This document shows, piece after piece, positions 24,328 through 33,260 of a stretch of 64,000 nucleotides of DNA. The position numbers were made by a program, and so were the translations under genes. Below the pieces are notes generated by a model. The model ran no database searches, was not told the DNA's origin, and was given only the letters and a program-made list of their open reading frames with translations. The stretch spans positions 40,846 through 104,845 of the forward strand of contig CAZBLR010000003.1 of assembly GCA_964492895.1 (NCBI GenBank). Direction: 5' to 3'. The DNA is from DATLWN01 sp964492895 (GTDB lineage: Bacteria > Pseudomonadota > Zetaproteobacteria > Mariprofundales > Mariprofundaceae). Every line of letters begins with the position of its first letter. The first letter of the stretch is position 1.

Positions 24328-27300
24328 TCAGTCCTTCAGCAGCGCGTCGAGGAAGGCGACGGTGTGCGCGAGGCGTGCGCCGGCGTCCGCCCAGTCGCCG
24401 AGCAGCGTCAGGCTGCCGTCCGGCCTGAGCGCATGGTGGCGCGGGTCGGCCTGCACCCGGGCCAACAGCTTCATGCGATCGATCGGCGAGTCCTCGGTGA
24501 ACAGCAGGCGGATGCCCGATGCCGGGGCATCGAGCCGGGAAAGGCGCAGCTTCCTGGCCCGCCAGCGCAGGCGTGCAGTCTCCAGACAGAATCTGGCCTC
24601 GGGCGGCATGCGCCCGAAGCGGTCGGTCATCTCCTCGAACAGCAGCCCCACCTGGGCATCGTCGGCGGCGCGGGCGATGCGCCGGTACAGCGACAGGCGT
24701 TCGCCGATCTGCGGGATGTAGTCCGGCGGCAGGATGGCGTTGACCGCCAGGTGCAGGTCCAGTGGCTGCGGTGGTTCCGGCCGCTTGCCCCTGGCCTCGG
24801 CCACCGCCTCGTGCAGCATCTCCATGTACAGGTCCAGGCCGATGGCCTCGATCTGGCCGCTCTGCTGGGCCCCGAGCAGATTGCCGGCGCCGCGGATCTC
24901 CATGTCCTGGCGCGCCAGCATGAAGCCGGCACCGAGCTCCGTGTATTCGGCGATGGCGGCCAGGCGCTCGCGCGCGTCCGGCGTCATGGCGCGCGCATCC
25001 GGCGCGAACAGGTAGGCATAGGCCTGCTGGTGGCTGCGCCCGACGCGGCCGCGGATCTGGTGCAGTTGGGACAGGCCCAGCAGGTCGGCGCGCTCGACGA
25101 TCAGCGTGTTGGCGTTCGGTACGTCGAGCCCCGATTCGACGATGGTGGTGCATACCAGGATGTGCAGCCGACCCTCGTAGAAATCGAGCATGCGCCGGTC
25201 CAGTTGGGCGGCTCCCATCTGGCCGTGGGCGATGCCGATCTCGGCTTCGGGCAGCAGCTCGCCCAGGCGGCGGGTGATGCGCTCGATGCTCTGCACGTGG
25301 TTGTGCATGTAATAGACCTGGCCGCCGCGGTACATCTCGCGGCGGATGGCCTCGACGGCCAGCTGCTCGTCGAAGGTGGTGACCACGGTGCGGATCGCCT
25401 CGCGCTCGGCCGGCGGGGTGCTGATGATCGAGATGTCGCGCAGCCCCGACAGCGTCTGGTGCAGCGTGCGCGGGATCGGCGTGGCGGTCAGCGTCAGCAC
25501 GTCCGCGGCATGGTGCAGCGCCTTCAGCCGCTCCTTGTCCTTGACGCCGAAGCGCTGCTCCTCGTCGATGATCACCAGCCCCAGGTCGGCGAACGCGAAC
25601 TCGCTGGCCAGCATCCTGTGCGTGCCGACGAGGATGCGGATGGCGCCGTTCGCCAGCTCGCGGCGGATGCGGTCCGTCTCCTTCTTCCCCTGCACGCGCG
25701 ACAACATCTCGATCGCCAGCCCCGTGCCGGCGAAGCGGTCCGACAGGCTGGCATAGTGCTGGTTGGCGAGCACCGTGGTCGGCGCCAGCAGCGCCACCTG
25801 CCGGCCGGCGCGCGCCACGACGAAGGCGGCGCGCATCGCCACCTCGGTCTTGCCGAAGCCGACATCGCCGCAGATCACGCGGTCCATGGGCCGTTCCCGC
25901 TGCAGGTCGCCGAGCACCTGGCGGATGGCCTCGGCCTGGTCGTCGGTTTCCTCGAACGGGAAGCGGGCGGCGAACTCCTCGTAGGCCTCGAGCAAGTCCC
26001 CGTCCAGGGCATACGGCGCACGGGCCGACTGCTGGCGTGCGGCCTCGGTGTCGACGAGTTCGTGGGCCATGTCCAGCAGGTCGCGGCGCACGCGTTCGCG
26101 GGTCTTCCGCCACTGCTCGCTGCCCAGGCGGTTCAGGCTCGGCTGCTCTTCGCCGGTGTAGCGGTGCAGTCGGTCCAGCTCCTCGACCGGCAGGTGGATG
26201 CTGGCCTCATTCGCATACTCGATGTGCAGGAAGTCGGCGGCGACACCGTCGATGTCCATCGTCGACAGGCCGCGGTAACGGCCCACGCCGTGGTCCTCGT
26301 GCACCACCGGGTCGCCGATTTTGAGTTCCTGCAGGCTGTTGAACACGTCGGCACGCACCGTCGAGCGCCGGTGCTGGCGCCGCGGCAGGCGCTGGCCCAG
26401 CAGCTCGCGCCCGGTCAGTACCAGCAGCCGTTCGTCCTCCAGCGCGAAGCCGGCATCGAGATAGCCGATCGTGCTCTGCACCGGGGCCGGTGCCTGCGGC
26501 CAGCCGTGGATGACGGGGATCTCCTCGGGATTGTTCCCGGAGCTGGTGGTTCCAATAAGGGGCTGGCAGGTCTCGCACATGCGCTCCTGCTGGCCCGGCC
26601 CGTGCGCCACCAGGAGCAGCCGCCAGCCCTGGTCCAGGCGATCCTTGAGGGTGGCGAGCAGCGCGTGCAACGGCTGGGCCCGTTCGCGGAAGTCGTCCAG
26701 CGCCGGGGCGGCGGCCAGGACCGGCGCATCGATGTCCCGGGTGCCCAGCGCTGTCTCGACCGCATACAGCTCCTGCGGCGAGATCACCGGCTCCTGGCTC
26801 AGGCGCATCAGCTCGAACTGGGCGCGCACCTGGGCCGCGAACGCCTCGCGGGCCTGATCGATGCCGGTATCGGCAAGGCACCGGCAGCCGTCCGGCAGGT
26901 AGTCGGTGAGCCTGGCCGTGGCCTCGTAGGCCAGCGGCAGCAGCGATTCGATGCCCGGATGCGGGCGTCCGGCCTGTACCGCGGCCAGCATCGGGTGTTT
27001 CCTGAGTTGTGGGAAGCGCTCGCGGAAGGCCGCGGCGAAGCGCTCGCGCCCGGCCTCGTCGAGGATGACCTCGCGTACCGGCACCGAGGTGAAGCGCTCC
27101 ATCGACTCGCCAGAGCGCTGGTTCTCGATGTCGAAGCGGCGGATGCTTTCGACCTCGTCGCCGAACAGGTCGATGCGCAGCGGCTGTTCCTCGGCCGCCG
27201 GCCAAATGTCCAGCAGGCCGCCACGGGCGGCGAACTCGCCGCGGCCGAGCACGCGCTCCACCGCCTGCATGCCGCCCTCGGCCAGGCGGCGCACCAGGGC

Positions 27301-27687
27301 GCCGAGATCCATGGCGTCGCCGACGGCCAGTTGCCAGACATGGGTGGCGATGGCCTCGGGCGGGGCGATGCGCTGCAGCCAGGCCGGCAGTGCGGTCAGC
27401 ACCAGGCCCTGGGCATCGGGTTCGCGCAGCAGGCGGCCCAGGGTGGCGAAGCGTTCGCCGACGATGGCGTGGTGGGGGCTGCTGCGGTCATACGGCAGGG
27501 TCTCCCAGGCCGGGAAGCGCCACAGCCGCCCCGGCGCATCCTGCAGGTAGAAGCCGAGCTCCTCGGACAGCTGGCGGTAGCGGCGCAGGTCGGCGCAGAC
27601 GAACACCGTCAGGCCCGGGCGCCGGGCGAGACCGGCCAGCTGGTACGAAAAGCCGGGGGGGATCGGCTGTACGGTGCGCTCGCTCAT
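24328..27687 (-). CDS. mfd: transcription-repair coupling factor Mfd
   Basis: A 1119-residue DNA translocase that removes RNA polymerase stalled at lesions and recruits UvrA. The N-terminal UvrB-homology part is followed by the RNA polymerase-interacting domain (about 450-530), the RecG-like helicase with Walker A GDVGFGKTEVA and DEEQRFGVKDKE, and the C-terminal TRCF domain. Length matches the family (about 1150). I took the ATG at 27687 (MSERTVQP); more upstream codons up to 27819 do not look like Mfd. It is divergent from mgtE. Confidence 0.96.
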   Translation of the reverse strand: MSERTVQPIPPGFSYQLAGLARRPGLTVFVCADLRRYRQLSEELGFYLQDAPGRLWRFPAWETLPYDRSSPHHAIVGERFATLGRLLREPDAQGLVLTALPAWLQRIAPPEAIATHVWQLAVGDAMDLGALVRRLAEGGMQAVERVLGRGEFAARGGLLDIWPAAEEQPLRIDLFGDEVESIRRFDIENQRSGESMERFTSVPVREVILDEAGRERFAAAFRERFPQLRKHPMLAAVQAGRPHPGIESLLPLAYEATARLTDYLPDGCRCLADTGIDQAREAFAAQVRAQFELMRLSQEPVISPQELYAVETALGTRDIDAPVLAAAPALDDFRERAQPLHALLATLKDRLDQGWRLLLVAHGPGQQERMCETCQPLIGTTSSGNNPEEIPVIHGWPQAPAPVQSTIGYLDAGFALEDERLLVLTGRELLGQRLPRRQHRRSTVRADVFNSLQELKIGDPVVHEDHGVGRYRGLSTMDIDGVAADFLHIEYANEASIHLPVEELDRLHRYTGEEQPSLNRLGSEQWRKTRERVRRDLLDMAHELVDTEAARQQSARAPYALDGDLLEAYEEFAARFPFEETDDQAEAIRQVLGDLQRERPMDRVICGDVGFGKTEVAMRAAFVVARAGRQVALLAPTTVLANQHYASLSDRFAGTGLAIEMLSRVQGKKETDRIRRELANGAIRILVGTHRMLASEFAFADLGLVIIDEEQRFGVKDKERLKALHHAADVLTLTATPIPRTLHQTLSGLRDISIISTPPAEREAIRTVVTTFDEQLAVEAIRREMYRGGQVYYMHNHVQSIERITRRLGELLPEAEIGIAHGQMGAAQLDRRMLDFYEGRLHILVCTTIVESGLDVPNANTLIVERADLLGLSQLHQIRGRVGRSHQQAYAYLFAPDARAMTPDARERLAAIAEYTELGAGFMLARQDMEIRGAGNLLGAQQSGQIEAIGLDLYMEMLHEAVAEARGKRPEPPQPLDLHLAVNAILPPDYIPQIGERLSLYRRIARAADDAQVGLLFEEMTDRFGRMPPEARFCLETARLRWRARKLRLSRLDAPASGIRLLFTEDSPIDRMKLLARVQADPRHHALRPDGSLTLLGDWADAGARLAHTVAFLDALLKD

Positions 27688-27863
27688 GGGCGGCGGATCA
27701 TGCCGCATTCGGCTCGCGATTGCCACGTTGCCGGGCACGCGCGCCACGCCATCCACCACGGAAAGGCGGTGCATTCGCAAGGTGCTCTGTGCTAGGGTTC
27801 GCCGCCTTTTCCGGGGCACCGATCGGCTGGCGGAAAAGGCGCGAATTCCCGGAGGCTCGGCTC

Positions 27864-29225
27864 ATGTCGGACGAGACCAAGCACGAACCACTGCTGCGGG
27901 CCGAGGAGGCCCTGAACCTCGCCGAGGTCTCGGCCGAGGAACTGCGCCGTCGGTTCTCCGACATGCATTCGCGCGAGATCGCCACCGTGATCCTCGATTG
28001 CAGCGACGACGACCAGCGCCGGCGCCTGCTGTTGGCCGTGCCGCCGGACCTGCGCGGCGAGACCCTGCTCGAACTTCCCGAGAACATGCGCGAGAACCTG
28101 CTCGAGATGCTCGATCCGCAGCACATCGAGACCGTGGTCCGCCACCTGGACTCGGACGATGCCGCCGACCTGTTGCAGTCAGTGGAGCCGGACGTGGCGC
28201 AGGCGGTCATCGAACGCCTGGAGCCGGACGACCGGCGCGGGCTCGAGCCCTTGATGGCCCACGACGAGGAGACGGCCGGCGGCCTGATGCAGGCCGAGCT
28301 GTTCAAGGTGCGCCACGACTGGAACATCGCCAAGGTGCTCAGCGTGCTGCGCCGCTGGGGGCGGGAGATCGAGGACCTGAACTACGCCTATGTCGTCGAC
28401 GACGACGGCCGCTATGCCGGCGTCATCCCGCTGCACGAGCTGCTGTTCCAGGAGCCGGAGGTGCTGGTCGGGGATGTCATGGACGCGGAGTTCCCGCGCG
28501 CCATCGCCGGCCAGGACCAGGAGGAGGTGGCGCACATCTTCGACAAGTACGACGTGCTGGCCCTGCCGGTCGTCGACGAGGACGGCATGCTGGTCGGCCG
28601 CATCACCGCCGACGACATCATCGACGTCGTGCAGGAGGAGGCCACCGAGGACATGTTCCGACTGGCCGGCCTGTCCGATGCCGACGATCTGACCGAGCCC
28701 TTGTACCGCAGCGCCTGGCGCCGCGGTATCTGGCTGTTCGTGAACCTGCTGACGGCGATCCTGGCCTCCTACGTGGTGTCCCGTTTCCAGCACACCATCG
28801 CCGCCATCGTGGCGCTGGCGGTACTGATGCCGATCGTCGCCGGCATGGGCGGCAACGCCGGTACGCAGACGCTGACCGTGGTCGTGCGCGGCCTGGCCCT
28901 GGGCCTGATCAGCTTCAACAACGCCCGGCGCGTGCTGGTTCGCCAGATCGGCATCGGCATCATCAACGGCCTGGCCCTGGGCCTGATCATGGGCGCGGTG
29001 GCGTCGATCTGGTTCCCGGCCCTGGGCTGGAAGCTGGGGCTGGTCATCGCCATGGCCATGCTGACCAATATGTGCGCGGCCGGCCTGTTCGGGGCCCTGA
29101 TTCCGCTGACGCTGCGCCGCATCGGCATCGATCCGGCCCTGGCCTCGAGCATCTTCCTGACCACGGTCACCGACATCGTCGGCTTCGCGGCCTTCCTGGG
29201 CCTGGCCACGATGTTCCTGCTGTGA
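27864..29225 (+). CDS. mgtE: magnesium transporter MgtE
   Basis: A 453-residue Mg2+ channel: a cytoplasmic helical N domain (about 1-130), a tandem CBS pair (about 135-255) and five transmembrane helices. The signature MGGNAGTQTLTVVVRGLALG lies in the pore region (about 325-345). GGAGG at 27851-27855 is well placed before ATG 27864. No M-box riboswitch-like leader was seen in the 176 bases upstream. The stop overlaps the aguA start (GTGA), an odd partner by function. Confidence 0.94.
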   Translation: MSDETKHEPLLRAEEALNLAEVSAEELRRRFSDMHSREIATVILDCSDDDQRRRLLLAVPPDLRGETLLELPENMRENLLEMLDPQHIETVVRHLDSDDAADLLQSVEPDVAQAVIERLEPDDRRGLEPLMAHDEETAGGLMQAELFKVRHDWNIAKVLSVLRRWGREIEDLNYAYVVDDDGRYAGVIPLHELLFQEPEVLVGDVMDAEFPRAIAGQDQEEVAHIFDKYDVLALPVVDEDGMLVGRITADDIIDVVQEEATEDMFRLAGLSDADDLTEPLYRSAWRRGIWLFVNLLTAILASYVVSRFQHTIAAIVALAVLMPIVAGMGGNAGTQTLTVVVRGLALGLISFNNARRVLVRQIGIGIINGLALGLIMGAVASIWFPALGWKLGLVIAMAMLTNMCAAGLFGALIPLTLRRIGIDPALASSIFLTTVTDIVGFAAFLGLATMFLL

Positions 29226-30253
29226 CGGCATCCCCACGGCGCCTGCCGGCGGAGTGGGAGCCCCAGAGCGGTGTGCTGCTTTCCTGGCCGCATGCGGACA
29301 GCGACTGGGCCGAGCTGATGCATCTGGTCGAGCCCTGCGTCGTCGATATCGCCACCCAGATCAGCCGCTTCGAGCCGGTGCTGATCGTCGCCGACAACAT
29401 GGCGCGGGTGCAGGCCCGGCTGATGGTGGCCGGGGCCGAGATGGAGCGGGTGCGCATCGTCGAGCTGCCGACCAACGACACCTGGGTACGCGATTTCGGG
29501 CCGATCACGGTGATCGCGGACGGACAGCCCATGCTGCTCGATTTCGTCTTCAACGGCTGGGGCCTGAAGTTCGCCGCCGACCGGGACAACCTGGTCACGC
29601 GCCGCCTGCACGGGCTGGGCGTGTTCGGGGAGCATGCGCTGGAAACGCTGGATCTGGTGCTCGAGGGCGGATCGATCGATACGGACGGCGCCGGCACCAT
29701 CCTGACCACCACCGCCTGCCTCGGCTCACCGAACCGCAATCCCGAGCTGTCCAAGGCCGACATCGAAGACGCGCTGAAAGCGCATCTCGGGGCCGAACGC
29801 GTGCTGTGGCTGGACCACGGCAGGCTCGCCGGCGACGACACCGACAGCCATATCGATATCCTGGCCCGCTTCGTTTCCCCCGATACCATCATTCACATGC
29901 ATTGCGACGATGCCGAGGACGAGCATTTCGAGGAGCTCGCCGCCATGCGTGAGGATCTGGCCGCGTTCACGACCGCGGCCGGGGAGCCGTACCGACTGGT
30001 GGCGCTGCCGTGGCCGAAGGGGCGGATGAACCGCTTCGGCCAGCGCCTGGCGCCGTCCTATGCCAATTTCCTGATCATCAACGATGCGGTGCTGGTGCCG
30101 GTCTACGGCGACGATGCCGACGCCGATGCACTGGACATCATCGCCGACTGTTTTCCCGCGCATGTCGTCGTCGCCGTGCCCTGTTCGCCGCTGATCGAAC
30201 AGGGTGGTAGCCTGCATTGCATGACCATGCAGCTGCCTGCCGGCGTACTCTGA
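29222..30253 (+). CDS. aguA: agmatine deiminase AguA
   Basis: A 343-residue member of the peptidyl-arginine-deiminase fold that turns agmatine into N-carbamoylputrescine. It has WPHADSDW near the N-terminus, TNDTWVRDFGP, EGGSIDTDG, the His segment DDTDSHIDILARF and the catalytic Cys in GGSLHCMTMQ close to the C-terminus. The GTG at 29222 overlaps the mgtE stop; the reading frame extends far upstream but only as the mgtE shadow. The next gene encodes the following enzyme of the pathway. Confidence 0.95.
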   Translation: MTASPRRLPAEWEPQSGVLLSWPHADSDWAELMHLVEPCVVDIATQISRFEPVLIVADNMARVQARLMVAGAEMERVRIVELPTNDTWVRDFGPITVIADGQPMLLDFVFNGWGLKFAADRDNLVTRRLHGLGVFGEHALETLDLVLEGGSIDTDGAGTILTTTACLGSPNRNPELSKADIEDALKAHLGAERVLWLDHGRLAGDDTDSHIDILARFVSPDTIIHMHCDDAEDEHFEELAAMREDLAAFTTAAGEPYRLVALPWPKGRMNRFGQRLAPSYANFLIINDAVLVPVYGDDADADALDIIADCFPAHVVVAVPCSPLIEQGGSLHCMTMQLPAGVL

Positions 30254-30353
30254 GGGTACGGTCAGCGCGGACCATGGACGGCCCGCCAATTTCGGCACGG
30301 AACGTGCGCGAAATTGTGAGTAGAGGCAAGCATCGCATGGTGGCCTCTGCGTA

Positions 30354-30384
30354 CTGAGAAACATCCATGGAGGGTGTTTCTCAG
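30354..30384 (+). promoter_or_regulatory. inverted repeat in the aguB leader (operator or RNA hairpin)
   Basis: CTGAGAAACATCC (30354-30366) and GGGTGTTTCTCAG (30372-30384) form a 13-pair dyad with one T-G pair and a 5-base loop. It sits 21 bases before the aguB start, in the 152-base aguA-aguB gap. It has no following T-run, so it is not a simple terminator. It could be a repressor operator of the TGAGAAACA/TGTTTCTCA kind or a leader hairpin. Confidence 0.6.
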
Positions 30385-30405
30385 AATCTATGGGAAGGTG
30401 TTGCC

Positions 30406-31302
30406 ATGAGTGACCGGAATATCCTGCGCGTCGGACTGGTGCAGCAGCGCTGCGGCGGCGATCGCGTCGCGAACCTCGCGGCCAGCATCGAGGGCATCGC
30501 CGAGGCGGCCGCCGACGGCGCCCGCCTGGTGGTGCTGCAGGAGCTGCATGCCACGCCGTATTTCTGCCAGGTCGAGGACCCGGCCATCTTCGATCTGGCC
30601 GAGCCGGTCCCGGGGCCGAGCACGGAGCTCATCGGCGAGGCGGCGCGCGAGCTCGGCGTGGTCGTCGTCGCCTCGCTGTTCGAGCGCCGCGCCACCGGCC
30701 TGTACCACAACACGGCCGTGGTGCTCGAGGCCGACGGCTCGATCGCCGGCATCTACCGCAAGATGCACATCCCGGACGACCCGGCCTATTACGAGAAATT
30801 CTATTTCACGCCCGGCGATCTCGGCTTCATGCCCATCGACACCAGCGTCGGCCGCCTGGGCGTGCTGGTGTGCTGGGACCAGTGGTATCCGGAGGCGGCG
30901 CGTCTGATGGCGATGGCCGGTGCCGAGATGCTGATCTACCCGACCGCGATCGGCTGGGACCGCGCCGAGCCCGAGGACGAGCTGGTCCGCCAGCGCCAGG
31001 CCTGGGAGCTGTCGATGCGCGGCCATGCCGTGGCCAACGGCCTGCCGGTGATCTGTACCAACCGCACCGGCTTCGAGCCGAATCCCGAGCGGGAGGAGGG
31101 CGGACTCGATTTCTGGGGCGGCAGCTTCATGGCCGGCCCGCAGGGCGAACTCATCGCCGAGGCGCCGGCCGATGCCGAGGTGGTGCTGGTGGCCGATGTC
31201 GACCTGTCCCGCTCGGAACAGGTGCGGCGCATGTGGCCCTTCCTGCGCGACCGCCGTATCGACATGTACGGGGACATCCTGCTGCGCTACCGGGACCGCT
31301 AG
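30406..31302 (+). CDS. aguB: N-carbamoylputrescine amidase AguB
   Basis: A 298-residue nitrilase-superfamily enzyme that releases putrescine, CO2 and ammonia from N-carbamoylputrescine. The catalytic triad is visible: Glu in VLQELHATPYF, Lys in YRKMHIPDDP and Cys in GVLVCWDQWYPEAARL (about residue 155). The ATG at 30406 is preceded by GGGAAGG. Together with aguA this gives the agmatine route to putrescine. It ends 8 bases from the convergent esterase gene. Confidence 0.95.
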   Translation: MSDRNILRVGLVQQRCGGDRVANLAASIEGIAEAAADGARLVVLQELHATPYFCQVEDPAIFDLAEPVPGPSTELIGEAARELGVVVVASLFERRATGLYHNTAVVLEADGSIAGIYRKMHIPDDPAYYEKFYFTPGDLGFMPIDTSVGRLGVLVCWDQWYPEAARLMAMAGAEMLIYPTAIGWDRAEPEDELVRQRQAWELSMRGHAVANGLPVICTNRTGFEPNPEREEGGLDFWGGSFMAGPQGELIAEAPADAEVVLVADVDLSRSEQVRRMWPFLRDRRIDMYGDILLRYRDR

Positions 31303-31310
31303 CCCCGGCG

Positions 31311-31928
31311 CTAGCGCAGCGCCCCGTCCTTCTTCAGCAGCGTGTACACGGCGTCGGCCAGCTGCCGGTAGCCCCTGGCGTTCGGGTGCACGTAATCGGA
31401 CTTCAGATTGCCCTGGCGCAGGATCGTGGCCAACGCCCCGCCCTCGAGCGGCACGTGCATGTCGCTGGCGATCCGCTCGTAGAACTCCGCCGTGCCCAGC
31501 AGCAGGCCCGGCTTCGGCACGCCGATCAGCACCACGGGGATGCCGCGCTGCCGGGCAGCCCGGATCATGGCGCGCAGGTTCGCCTCCGTCTGCCTGGGAT
31601 CGAGCTTGCGTAGCATGTCGTTGCCGCCGTGGCACAGGATCAGCAGCGCCGGCTGCACCTCGTCCAGCACATGAGGCAGCCGGGCGAGACCCTGGGCGCT
31701 GGTCTCGCCCGGGACGCCCTCGTTGACCACCTCATGTCCGCTCAGGCGGGCGAGGTCGGCCGGATAGCTCTGGTCCCCGGCCGCCCCGGTGCCATAGGTC
31801 AGGCTGTCGCCGAAGGCCAGGATGACGCCGTCGGCCGGGATCGCCGGCAGTCTTGGCGCGGCGCTGCAGGCGGCCATCAGCAGTGCGGCGGCCAGCGGCA
31901 GGAATCGGCGAAGGCGCGGCAGGATCAT
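31311..31928 (-). CDS. SGNH/GDSL esterase lipoprotein (TesA/arylesterase-like)
   Basis: A 205-residue hydrolase of the TesA type. A lipoprotein-like signal ends LLMAACSAAP. Block I is FGDSLTYGTGA (catalytic Ser), block II is NEGVPGETSAQG, block III is CHGGNDMLR and block V is SDYVHPNARGY (Asp and His). ATG 31928 gives the cleanest signal; ATG 31943 is also in frame. Relatives act on acyl esters or thioesters in the periplasm. It is divergent from trxB. Confidence 0.85.
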   Translation of the reverse strand: MILPRLRRFLPLAAALLMAACSAAPRLPAIPADGVILAFGDSLTYGTGAAGDQSYPADLARLSGHEVVNEGVPGETSAQGLARLPHVLDEVQPALLILCHGGNDMLRKLDPRQTEANLRAMIRAARQRGIPVVLIGVPKPGLLLGTAEFYERIASDMHVPLEGGALATILRQGNLKSDYVHPNARGYRQLADAVYTLLKKDGALR

Positions 31929-31988
31929 GGCTTCATGATACACCGTCCGGCCCGATCCTGGTGATCGCGTGGCACCATCGTTTTCGTT

Positions 31989-32017
31989 TTGACCGGGTTG
32001 TAAGGCGCGGCTAACCT
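31989..32017 (+). promoter_or_regulatory. likely sigma-70 promoter of trxB
   Basis: TTGACC at 31989-31994 and TAACCT at 32012-32017 with a 17-base spacer, followed by AGGAGG at 32033-32038 before the trxB ATG at 32047. Confidence 0.5.
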
Positions 32018-32046
32018 AGCCGACCCATTCCCAGGAGGTTCTCCCC

Positions 32047-32979
32047 ATGGCCGACGCGCAGCACCATCGCCTGATCATTCTCGGTTCCGGCCCCGCCGGT
32101 TACACGGCCGCCGTCTACGCGGCGCGTGCCAACCTGAAGCCGGTGGTCATCCAGGGCATCCAGCCCGGCGGCCAGCTGACCACGACCACCGACGTCGACA
32201 ACTACCCGGGCTACAAGGACGGCGTGCAGGGCCCCGAGATGATGGAGGACTTCAAGGCCCAGGCCGAGCGCTTCGGCACCGAGATCATCTGGGACCACAT
32301 CAACGCGGCCGACCTGTCGAAGCGCCCGTTCACCCTCAAGGGCGACGAGGGCGAATACAGCTGCGATGCGCTGATCATCGCCACCGGCGCCTCGGCCAAG
32401 TACCTGGGCCTGCCCAGCGAGGAGACCTTCAACGGCCGCGGTGTGTCCGCCTGCGCCACCTGCGACGGCTTCTTCTACCGCGGCAAGGAGGTCGCCGTGG
32501 TCGGCGGCGGCGACACGGCGGTCGAGGAGGCGATCTATCTGGCCAACCTGTGCACGAAGGTGACGCTGATCCATCGCCGCGACAGCCTGCGTGCCGAGCC
32601 GATCATGCAGGACAAGCTGTTCGCCACGCCGAACATCGAGGTGAAGTGGAACCGCGTCACCGACGAGATCCTCGGCGACGATTCGGGCGTGACCGGCATC
32701 CGCCTGAAGTCGACCGAGGATGGCAGCGCCGAGGAACTCGCCGTGCACGGCGTGTTCATCGCCATCGGCCACACGCCGAACACCGATTTCCTTAAGGGCC
32801 AGCTCGACATGGACGAGACCGGGTACCTGATCACCAGGGGCAAGGGCACGGCCACGTCGGTCGAGGGCGTGTTCGCCGCCGGCGATGTCGCCGATCCCGT
32901 GTACCGCCAGGCCGTGACCTCCGCCGGCGACGGCTGCAAGGCCGCGCTGGACGCCGAGCGCTGGTTGTCGCATCACTGA
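32047..32979 (+). CDS. trxB: thioredoxin reductase TrxB
   Basis: A 310-residue flavoenzyme that passes electrons from NADPH to thioredoxin. It has the FAD motif ILGSGPAGYTAA, the redox-active CATC (in SACATCDGFF, about residues 136-139), the NADPH motif VVGGGDTAVEEA and the C-terminal FAD motif GVFAAGDVAD. The length equals the bacterial low-molecular-weight type. AGGAGG lies 8 bases before the ATG. No thioredoxin gene is adjacent. Confidence 0.97.
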   Translation: MADAQHHRLIILGSGPAGYTAAVYAARANLKPVVIQGIQPGGQLTTTTDVDNYPGYKDGVQGPEMMEDFKAQAERFGTEIIWDHINAADLSKRPFTLKGDEGEYSCDALIIATGASAKYLGLPSEETFNGRGVSACATCDGFFYRGKEVAVVGGGDTAVEEAIYLANLCTKVTLIHRRDSLRAEPIMQDKLFATPNIEVKWNRVTDEILGDDSGVTGIRLKSTEDGSAEELAVHGVFIAIGHTPNTDFLKGQLDMDETGYLITRGKGTATSVEGVFAAGDVADPVYRQAVTSAGDGCKAALDAERWLSHH

Positions 32980-32987
32980 ACCAAGCG

Positions 32988-33114
32988 TTCTTTCTTGCGG
33001 GCCCAAGAAAGAACCAAAGAAGGGCACCCCGGAACCGGTCAGGCCTTCGGCTCCCCGGTCCTGCATGTCCGGAAGCGGCCGCGGCTCCGCCGCTCTATTC
33101 CGTTTCCGGACATG
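32988..33114. repeat. intergenic element with two inverted repeats after trxB
   Basis: Just past the trxB stop lies TTCTTTCTTG (32988-32997) with its perfect partner CAAGAAAGAA (33004-33013) around CGGGCC. A second dyad follows: CATGTCCGGAA (33064-33074) and TTCCGGACATG (33104-33114), itself enclosing GCGGC/GCCGC arms. The first can act as a trxB terminator hairpin. Similar TTCTTTCTTG...CAAGAAAGAA elements occur between genes in some other high-GC gammaproteobacteria, so this may be a dispersed repeat, but only one copy is in this window. Confidence 0.6.
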
Positions 33115-33260
33115 GTCCCGGCTGACCGCTAGCGGGGGATGGGCACGAACCGGGCCGGCCGCTGACGCTGGAAACTTTAGGCAGGTCAAGGTTGCAATGC
33201 CTCGTGCTTGCCTAGAATAGGCCCTGCGCGAACGTATCCCGAAAAATCAGGGAGGTCGAT

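Noticed and set aside
23920..27795. A frame of almost 1300 codons on the plus strand opposite mfd and serB
   Set aside because: It is the antisense of mfd and serB; the product looks like a random shadow and no ribosome site or family feature is seen.
27688..27863. Mg2+ riboswitch before mgtE
   Set aside because: The gap is short, partly used by the mfd start region, and shows no M-box-like paired core.
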